Shown piece by piece: positions 37,317-43,460 of a DNA stretch of 43,460 nucleotides (the first letter of the stretch is position 1; every line of letters starts with the position of its first letter). The notes beneath the pieces were generated by a model that had not been told where the DNA came from, searched no databases, and saw only the letters and a program-made list of their open reading frames with translations. This DNA comes from Burkholderiales bacterium (GTDB lineage Bacteria > Pseudomonadota > Gammaproteobacteria > Burkholderiales > Burkholderiaceae_C): positions 1-43,460 of the forward strand of contig RXJV01000101.1 of assembly GCA_003963075.1 (NCBI GenBank), read 5' to 3'. A program made the translations under genes and the position numbers.

Positions 37317-38389
37317 TTCAACATCCCTTCGATCTCATCGGCCACGCGGGCCGCCGCCCGTGGCCGGGCCAGCGAGCGGGCCTTGTCGCCCATCGCCTGC
37401 AGCGCCTCGCGGTCCAGGCCGCTGAGCAGGCCATGCAGCTTCTGCGGCGTCAGTTCGGTTTGCGGCAGGTGGATGGCCGCGCCGTGCTGGGCCATGAACA
37501 CGGCATTGGCGCGCTGGTGGGAGGTGGTGCTGACCACCAGCGGCACCAGCACCGCCGCGCAGCCCGCCGCGCACAGCTCGCTGACCGTGATCGCCCCGGC
37601 GCGGCAGACCACCACGTCGGCCCAGGCCAGGGCCGCGGCCATGTCGTCGATGAAGGGCCGCACCTCGGCCGTTAGGCCGGCATCGGTGTAGGCCTGCCAG
37701 ACCGCGCCCAGATGATCCTGGCCGGACTGGTGCAGCACCTGCGGGCGCTCGTCCGCCGGCCACAGGGCCAGGGCCAGAGGCAGCGCCTGGTTCAGCGCGC
37801 GGGCGCCGAGCGACCCGCCCAGCACCAGCAGCCTCAGCGGCCCGCGGCGATCCGCCATGCGCTCGGCCGGCGAGGGCAGCGCCTCGATCTCGGCCCGCAC
37901 CGGGTTACCGCTGACAACGGCGCCGCGTGTCGACGCCGCAGCGGCACCATCGAAGCCGAACGCAATGCGACGCGCGAACGGCTTCAGCGCCAGGTTGCTC
38001 TTCAGCATCGCCGCATCGGCATTGACCAGCATCAGCGGCCGGCCGGTCAGCGCGGCGGTGATGCCGGCCGGCACGCAGACATAGCCGCCCATGCCGAGCA
38101 CCGCCGTCGCATGGCGCTGGTCATAGACCCGGCGCGCCGCGACGAGCGCCTTGAAGAAGCCGACCAGGCCGCGCAGCATGTGGCCCGGGCCCTTGCCGCG
38201 CAGACCGGCGAAGGGCAGCGCATCCAGCGCAATGCCGCGCGCCGGCACCAGCCGGTTCTCCATGCCCTGCGGCGTGCCGATCCACGACACCGTCCAGCCG
38301 CGGCGCTGCATTTCCTCGGCGACGGCCAGGCCGGGAATGACGTGGCCGCCGGTGCCGGCGGCCATCACGACGAGATGACGAGCCGTCAC
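37313..38389 (-). CDS. murG: Lipid II synthase MurG (N-acetylglucosaminyltransferase)
   Basis: This 358-residue peripheral membrane glycosyltransferase makes lipid II from lipid I. It has [49 protein letters not shown] and [15 protein letters not shown]. The nucleotide-sugar loop reads [15 protein letters not shown]. The start is GTG 38389, overlapping the ftsW stop as GTGA. Confidence 0.95.
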   Translation of the reverse strand: MTARHLVVMAAGTGGHVIPGLAVAEEMQRRGWTVSWIGTPQGMENRLVPARGIALDALPFAGLRGKGPGHMLRGLVGFFKALVAARRVYDQRHATAVLGMGGYVCVPAGITAALTGRPLMLVNADAAMLKSNLALKPFARRIAFGFDGAAAASTRGAVVSGNPVRAEIEALPSPAERMADRRGPLRLLVLGGSLGARALNQALPLALALWPADERPQVLHQSGQDHLGAVWQAYTDAGLTAEVRPFIDDMAAALAWADVVVCRAGAITVSELCAAGCAAVLVPLVVSTTSHQRANAVFMAQHGAAIHLPQTELTPQKLHGLLSGLDREALQAMGDKARSLARPRAAARVADEIEGMLK

Positions 38390-39642
38390 GACCGCCCTCC
38401 CCGCATCATTTGCCTGTTCTCAAGGTCGATCCTCAGAACGACCGCCAGCGCCACACAGTTCATCAGGATGGCCGAGCCGCCGAAACTCATCAGCGGCAGC
38501 GTCAGCCCCTTGGTGGGCAGGGCGCCGAGGTTCACGCCCATGTTGATGAAGGCCTGGCCGCCCATCCAGATGCCGATGCCCTGCGCGTAGAGGCCGGCGA
38601 ACACCCGGTCCAGCGCGATGGCCTGACGGCCAATCAGGAAGCAGCGCCGGGTCAGCCAGAAGAAGGCGACGATGACGATGGCCACGCCGACAAAGCCCAG
38701 TTCCTCGCCGATGACCGCGAGCAGGAAGTCGGTGTGGGCCTCGGGCAGGTAGTGCAGCTTCTCGACGCTGCCGCCCAGGCCCTGGCCAAACCACTCGCCA
38801 CGGCCGAAGGCGATCAGGCTGTGCGTGAGCTGGTAGGCCTTGCCCTGGGCGTACTTCTCGTCCCAGGGGTTCAGGTAGGCAAAGATGCGCTCGCGGCGGA
38901 AGTCGCTCAGCGTGATCATCAGCACGAAGGCGCCGAGCAGCACCGCGACGATCAGGAAGAACATGCGGCCGTTGACGCCGCCGAGAAAGAGGATGCCCAT
39001 CGCGATCGCCGCGATCACCATGAAGGCGCCCATGTCCGGCTCGGCCAGCAGCAGCAGGCCGACGAAAGCCAGCGAGATCGCCATCGGCGTGACCGCCTGG
39101 AAGAAGTTCTCCCGGGCGTCCATCTTGCGCATCATGTAGTTGGCCGCATACAGCGCGATGCCGAACTTGGCGAGCTCCGAGGGCTGGAAGTTCATGACCC
39201 CGAGCGGGATCCAGCGCCGCGCGCCATAGACCACCTTGCCCAGGCCCGGCACCAGCACCGCCACCAGCAGCACCAGGGCCGTGACGAACACCCAGGGCGC
39301 CCAGCGCTCCCAGATCGCGACCGGGATCTGCACCGTGATCAGCCCGGCGATCAGCGCAAAGCCGATGGCCACCAGGTGGCGGGTCAGGAAGTGCGTGGGC
39401 AGGTACTTGGCAAAGCGCGGGTTGTCCGGCAGCGCGATGGAGGCCGAATAGACCATCAGCAGGCCGAAGGCCATCAGCGCGAGCACGACCCAGACCAGGG
39501 TGATGTCAAAGCCCTGCAGCTGCGTGGGCCGGCCGGCCGAGGTCGACACCCAGTCGCGCACCGGCACGCTGGCGTCTTCGGCGCCGTCGCGCTTCCAGAG
39601 CGACTGCAGCCGGACGGCGAATCCACGCAAAGCGGCGTTCAC
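38386..39642 (-). CDS. ftsW: Peptidoglycan glycosyltransferase FtsW
   Basis: This 418-residue polytopic membrane enzyme is the septal glycan polymerase that pairs with FtsI. It has [67 protein letters not shown] (read in two parts) and [12 protein letters not shown]. About ten helices are visible. The start is GTG 39642, overlapping the murD stop; an N-terminal frame extension is a shadow of murD. Confidence 0.95.
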   Translation of the reverse strand: MNAALRGFAVRLQSLWKRDGAEDASVPVRDWVSTSAGRPTQLQGFDITLVWVVLALMAFGLLMVYSASIALPDNPRFAKYLPTHFLTRHLVAIGFALIAGLITVQIPVAIWERWAPWVFVTALVLLVAVLVPGLGKVVYGARRWIPLGVMNFQPSELAKFGIALYAANYMMRKMDARENFFQAVTPMAISLAFVGLLLLAEPDMGAFMVIAAIAMGILFLGGVNGRMFFLIVAVLLGAFVLMITLSDFRRERIFAYLNPWDEKYAQGKAYQLTHSLIAFGRGEWFGQGLGGSVEKLHYLPEAHTDFLLAVIGEELGFVGVAIVIVAFFWLTRRCFLIGRQAIALDRVFAGLYAQGIGIWMGGQAFINMGVNLGALPTKGLTLPLMSFGGSAILMNCVALAVVLRIDLENRQMMRGGRS

Positions 39643-41381
39643 AAGGCCACCCCACGCTCGTCGGCCAGCTGCTGCACCGCTGCGACGAAGACCTCGGCGC
39701 GGTGGGCATAGTTGCGGAACATGTCCAGGCTGGCGCAGGCCGGCGACAGCAGCACGCTGTCGCCAGGCTGGGCCTGCGCCAGGCACCAGGCGGTGGCGGC
39801 TTCGAGCGTGTCGTGGCGCTGCATCGGCACGCCGGTGGCGGCCAGCGCGGCGTCGAGCTGCGGCGCGTCGCGGCCGATCAGCGCGACGGCGCGGGCGTGC
39901 CGCGCGACACCGTCCGCCAGCGGCGAGAAATCCTGGCCCTTGCCGTCGCCGCCGAGGATGAGCACCAGCTTCGCGGGCGCGCGGTCGGCGCCCAGGCCCG
40001 CAATGGCGGCCACCGTGGCGCCGACATTGGTGCCCTTGCTGTCGTCATAGAACTCGACGCCGTCGATGCTGCCCACCGGCTCCACGCGGTGCGGCTCGCC
40101 GCGGTACTCGCGCAGCGCATGCAGCATGGGGGCGAGCTCGCAGCCTGCGGCAGTGGCCAGCGCCAGCGCGGCCAGCGCGTTGGCGGCGTTGTGGCGGCCG
40201 CGCACCCGCAGCGCATCGGCGGGCATGAGCCGTTGCAGCACGAGGGGCTCCTCGTCGTCGCCCTTGCGTCGTTTGATCGTCGGGTCCATCTCGCGGGCCC
40301 GCACCAGCCAGGCCAGCCCGCCCTCGTCCACTAGGCCGAAGTCGCCCGGCGCCCGCGGCGGGTTCAGGCCGAAGCGCACGATGCGCCGCGACACGGTGCG
40401 GCCCGGCTTGCCGCGCGTGCCCTTCACGAACACCGGCGCCGGCAACAGGCCCTCGACCTCGGGGTCGTCGCGGTTGGCGACGATGACGGTCGGGCTGTCG
40501 ATGCCGCGGCCGAAGATGCGCGCCTTCGCACGGCCGTAGGCGGCCATGTCGCCATGCCAGTCGAGGTGGTCCTGCGTCAGGTTCAGCAGCGCGCCGGCCG
40601 TGGGCTCGAAGTGGCTGACGCCATCGAGCTGGAAGCTGGACAGCTCCAGCACCCAGACCTCGGGCAGGGTCTCGAACACCGGGCCGCGCGGCGCGGGCGG
40701 GTCGATCGGCAGCGGCGCGTCCTCGGGCACGAGCACGGCGGGCGCGGCAGCCTCCTCGGCGGCCACATCAGCCACCGCATCGGCGGTCCCCTCTTCGACC
40801 GGCGCATGTTCGACCGGCGCGTGTTCGATCGGCGCCTCGGCCGCCTCGGCCGGCGTCTTGGCCGGCGCCGGGTCGGGCTCCCGGGCCAGGGCCTCGGTCA
40901 GCGTGTCCAGCAGGGTCGGGCCGATGTTGCCGGCCATCGCCACGCGCTTGCCCGCGCGCTCGGCGAGCAGGCCGGTCATGCAGGTCGTCGTCGTCTTGCC
41001 ATTGGTGCCGGTGATGGCCAGCACCGCGGGTGCGTAGCCGTGCTGGGCCTTCAACGCGGCCAGCGCGTCGGCGAACAGGTCCAGCTCGCCGCGCACCGCG
41101 GGGCCGTGCTCGTAGACCGCCTTCAGCCGTGCATCCAGCGGCGACAGGCCCGGGCTCTTCAGCACGGCCTGGACACCGGCGACCGTTTCGGCCGTCAGCG
41201 CGCCGGTGATGAAGGCGGCCGTGTCGCCCAGCGCCGCGCGCTGCGGTGGCTGCTCGCGCGAGTCCCACACTATGACCTGCGCGCCGAAGCGCGCGCACCA
41301 GCGGGCCATCGCGAGACCGGAGTCCCCGAGGCCCAGCACGAGCACGCGCTGTTCGGCAAACGACGGCAGATCGAGCTTCAT
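39639..41381 (-). CDS. murD: UDP-MurNAc-L-Ala--D-glutamate ligase MurD with acidic insertion
   Basis: This 580-residue ligase adds D-glutamate to the stem peptide. It has [27 protein letters not shown] (125-132), [46 protein letters not shown] and [13 protein letters not shown]. Usual length is about 440-560 residues. The excess is a Glu/Ala/Pro-rich stretch (168-237), including [13 protein letters not shown]. It is inserted in the ATPase domain after the Walker loop and before VLELSSF. ATG 41381 fits the homology start; 112 bases separate it from mraY. Confidence 0.94.
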   Translation of the reverse strand: MKLDLPSFAEQRVLVLGLGDSGLAMARWCARFGAQVIVWDSREQPPQRAALGDTAAFITGALTAETVAGVQAVLKSPGLSPLDARLKAVYEHGPAVRGELDLFADALAALKAQHGYAPAVLAITGTNGKTTTTCMTGLLAERAGKRVAMAGNIGPTLLDTLTEALAREPDPAPAKTPAEAAEAPIEHAPVEHAPVEEGTADAVADVAAEEAAAPAVLVPEDAPLPIDPPAPRGPVFETLPEVWVLELSSFQLDGVSHFEPTAGALLNLTQDHLDWHGDMAAYGRAKARIFGRGIDSPTVIVANRDDPEVEGLLPAPVFVKGTRGKPGRTVSRRIVRFGLNPPRAPGDFGLVDEGGLAWLVRAREMDPTIKRRKGDDEEPLVLQRLMPADALRVRGRHNAANALAALALATAAGCELAPMLHALREYRGEPHRVEPVGSIDGVEFYDDSKGTNVGATVAAIAGLGADRAPAKLVLILGGDGKGQDFSPLADGVARHARAVALIGRDAPQLDAALAATGVPMQRHDTLEAATAWCLAQAQPGDSVLLSPACASLDMFRNYAHRAEVFVAAVQQLADERGVAL

Positions 41382-41440
41382 CAACCCAGCCTCGCGACAG
41401 AGTGCACGGCCAAGCGGCCCCGGTGGAACTGGCGTTGCCA

Positions 41441-41493
41441 GGCCACTCGGGGCGCCCCCTTGAGGGGGAGGCGCGAAGCGCATCGGGGGTGGG
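41441..41493. repeat. REP-like palindromic element between mraY and murD
   Basis: The stretch CGGGGCGCCCCCTTGAGG, then GGGAGGCGCGAAGCGC, then ATCGGGGGTGGG contains the hairpin CCCCC-TTGA-GGGGG (41455-41468) and a second GCGC-GAA-GCGC hairpin. From memory this wording recurs as intergenic repeats in related Burkholderiales. It lies inside the dcw operon and could affect processing. Confidence 0.55.
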
Positions 41494-42672
41494 TCATCTC
41501 AACTTCAAGCTGGCCAGGCCGATGAGGCAGAGCAGCATGGTGATGATCCAGAAGCGGATGACGACCTGGGTCTCCTTCCAGCCGCCCTTCTCGAAATGGT
41601 GGTGCAGCGGCGCCATGCGGAAGATGCGCCGCCCCTCGCCATACCGCTTCTTCGTGTACTTGAACCAGCTGACCTGGATCATCACCGACAGCACCTCGGC
41701 CACGAAGATGCCGCCCATGATGCCGAGCACGATCTCCTGGCGGGTGATGACGGCCAGCGTGCCCAGGCCGCCGCCCAGCGCCAGCGCGCCGACGTCACCC
41801 ATGAAGACCTGGGCCGGGTGGGCGTTGAACCACAGGAAGGACAGGCCGGCGCCGGCCATCGCCGCGCAGAAAATCAGCAACTCGCCCGCGCCCGGGATAT
41901 AGGGCAGCAGCAGGTATTTGGAGAACACCGACGAACCGGTCACATAGGCAAACACGCCGAGGGCCGATCCCACCATCACCACCGGCATGATGGCCAGGCC
42001 GTCCAGGCCGTCGGTGAAGTTGACCGCGTTGCTGGTGCCGACGATGACGAAGAAGGCCAGGGCCACGAAGCCCCAGACGCCCAGCGGCATCGAGATGGTC
42101 TTGAAGAACGGAATCAGCAGGTCGGCCTTGGGCGGCAGCTCGGTCGAGAAGCCGCTGCTGACCCAGCGGATGAAGAGCTGCAGCACGCCGAGGAAGCTGG
42201 TCTCGGAGACGCTGAAGGCCAGGTAGAGCGCGGCAAACAGGCCGATCAGCGACTGCCAGAAGAACTTCTCGCGGCTGGCCATGCCCTCGGGGTTTTTGTC
42301 GACCACCTTGCGCCAGTCGTCCACCCAGCCGATGGCGCCAAAGCCCATGGTCACCAGCATCACGATCCAGACGAAGCGGTTGCTCCAGTCGAACCACAGC
42401 AGGGTCGACACGCCGATGCCGATCAGGATCAGCACGCCGCCCATGGTCGGCGTGCCGCTCTTGGCCAGATGCTGCTGCACGCCATAGCTGCGGATGGGCT
42501 GGCCGATCTTCATGGCCGTGAGGCTGCGGATCACCCAGGGGCCGAAGGCCAGGCCGATCAGCAAGGCCGTCATCGCCGCCATCACCGCGCGGAAGGTGAT
42601 GTACTGGAAGACGCGCAGAAAGCCCAGGTCCGGGTAGAGGCCCTGCAGCCATTGGGCCAGGCTAAGCAGCAT
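41494..42672 (-). CDS. mraY: Phospho-MurNAc-pentapeptide translocase MraY
   Basis: This 392-residue polytopic enzyme transfers phospho-MurNAc-pentapeptide to undecaprenyl phosphate to make lipid I. It has [21 protein letters not shown] (catalytic Asp pair), [37 protein letters not shown] and [11 protein letters not shown]. About ten helices are visible. ATG 42672 overlaps the murF stop by 11 bases. Confidence 0.97.
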   Translation of the reverse strand: MLLSLAQWLQGLYPDLGFLRVFQYITFRAVMAAMTALLIGLAFGPWVIRSLTAMKIGQPIRSYGVQQHLAKSGTPTMGGVLILIGIGVSTLLWFDWSNRFVWIVMLVTMGFGAIGWVDDWRKVVDKNPEGMASREKFFWQSLIGLFAALYLAFSVSETSFLGVLQLFIRWVSSGFSTELPPKADLLIPFFKTISMPLGVWGFVALAFFVIVGTSNAVNFTDGLDGLAIMPVVMVGSALGVFAYVTGSSVFSKYLLLPYIPGAGELLIFCAAMAGAGLSFLWFNAHPAQVFMGDVGALALGGGLGTLAVITRQEIVLGIMGGIFVAEVLSVMIQVSWFKYTKKRYGEGRRIFRMAPLHHHFEKGGWKETQVVIRFWIITMLLCLIGLASLKLR

Positions 42673-43460
42673 GCGGGTCTCCGGTGCGTTGTTGTTGAAG
42701 TGCAGAGACCACGGATTCCATCTTCATGAAGCGCGAGCCCTTGACCAGGGTCTGGGCCGCGTCGGGTTGTTCATTCAGTGCCGCGATCAGGGCGGCGGTG
42801 TCGTCGAAGGCACGCGCCTTCGGCCCAAAGGCCGCCGCCGCGTCGCGCGCGGCCGTGCCGGCCGTCCAGAGCTGGGCGATGCCGCGCTCGGCCGCGTAGG
42901 CGCCCACCTCGCGGTGGAAGGCCGGGCCGTCGTTGCCCACCTCGCCCATGTCGCCCAGGATCAGCCAGCTCTCGCCCGGCAGCGCGGCCAGCAGGTCGAT
43001 GGCGGCGCGCACGCTGTCGGGGTTGGCGTTGTAGCTGTCGTCGATGAGGCTGCGGCCCTGAGCGTCGCGCTTGAGCTCGCTGCGGCCCTTGACCGCGCGG
43101 AAGGCCTCCAGCCCCTGGCGGATAGCCGTCAGCGGGGCGCCGGCGGCCAGCGCACTCGCGGCGGCCGCCAGCGCATTGCGCACGTTGTGCTCACCGGCCA
43201 TCTGCAGCGCCACCGGCACGCTGCCGGCCGGCGTGTGCAGCTCCAGCGCCCAGTGGCTGCCCTGCCACTGGGCGTCGCCGGTCACATCGGCCGTGCCGCG
43301 CAGTGCAAAGCTCAGGTGCGGGCGGCTGCCGGCCATCTCGAACCAGATCGGCGCGCAGGCATCCTCGGCCGGAAAGACGGCACAGCCGCTGGGCGGCAGG
43401 GCCTGCAGCACGGCGCCGTTCTCGCGTGCCACCGCCTCGACCGTGGCCATGAATTCCTGA
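42662..43460 (-). CDS. murF: UDP-MurNAc-tripeptide--D-Ala-D-Ala ligase MurF (5' end outside window)
   Basis: Only the C-terminal 265 or so residues are present. They include [46 protein letters not shown] and [12 protein letters not shown], typical of the MurF central and C-terminal domains. The frame is open to the window edge, upstream of an internal ATG at 43450, so the true start lies outside. Confidence 0.93.
   Translation of the reverse strand, partial: QEFMATVEAVARENGAVLQALPPSGCAVFPAEDACAPIWFEMAGSRPHLSFALRGTADVTGDAQWQGSHWALELHTPAGSVPVALQMAGEHNVRNALAAAASALAAGAPLTAIRQGLEAFRAVKGRSELKRDAQGRSLIDDSYNANPDSVRAAIDLLAALPGESWLILGDMGEVGNDGPAFHREVGAYAAERGIAQLWTAGTAARDAAAAFGPKARAFDDTAALIAALNEQPDAAQTLVKGSRFMKMESVVSALQQQRTGDPHAA

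Noticed and set aside
36895-37425. Long plus-strand open frames opposite murC, murG and other dcw genes
   Set aside because: These are shadows typical of very GC-rich coding DNA; the minus-strand proteins carry all family motifs.

Overview
The window is about 43.5 kb of very GC-rich DNA. Its gene content points to a betaproteobacterium of the order Burkholderiales, plausibly the Rubrivivax/Roseateles/Leptothrix/Ideonella group. This is an inference from the dusB-fis-purH order, the style of the division cell-wall (dcw) cluster, a PHA phasin with a histone-like tail, a PEP-CTERM protein and a Marinobacter-type fatty acyl-CoA reductase. I see no tRNA, rRNA, insertion sequence, phage gene or CRISPR array. 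The DNA is densely coded and looks chromosomal throughout.

Positions 1-7345 hold mostly lipid, storage and quinone genes. They are a partial saccharopine-dehydrogenase-like oxidoreductase, a GNAT acetyltransferase and an alcohol-forming fatty acyl-CoA reductase. Divergent from the reductase runs a plus-strand series: PhaF-like phasin, patatin-like lipase, a short COQ7-type hydroxylase and a UbiG-type O-methyltransferase. Positions 7455-14251 are exported-protein genes: a Sel1-repeat lipoprotein coupled to a CpdB-like nucleotidase, divergent from a large extracellular nuclease followed by a PEP-CTERM protein. Two PhoB-box-like sequences lie in the shared intergenic region, so this looks like a nucleic-acid phosphate-scavenging locus.

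Positions 14299-24920 run on the minus strand. dusB, fis and purH form one operon. They are followed by an orphan solute-binding protein, a coupled aldehyde dehydrogenase / Tat-signal subunit / GMC oxidoreductase trio, a TPR membrane protein, and then plsC, a cdsA-like gene and ruvC with overlapping ends. Positions 24990-26971 carry yqaA and an M32 carboxypeptidase on the plus strand. After these come a secreted protein made of two 90-residue repeats and a strong intrinsic terminator.

Positions 28158-43460 are the dcw cluster on the minus strand: murF (cut by the window edge), mraY, murD, ftsW, murG, murC, ddl, ftsQ, ftsA, ftsZ, lpxC and a small membrane protein. Junctions from murD to ftsQ are 4-nt overlaps, mostly GTGA, implying translational coupling. 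An orphan membrane sensor histidine kinase sits between ftsZ and lpxC, 18 nt upstream of lpxC, and murD carries a roughly 70-residue acidic low-complexity insertion. These are the most unusual parts of an otherwise ordinary region. I did not find a clearly novel multi-gene system. The best candidates for second looks are the kinase-lpxC pairing, the COQ7/UbiG pair, the cdsA-like protein lacking its HGG motif, the PhoB-like nuclease/nucleotidase locus and the duplicated secreted repeat protein.
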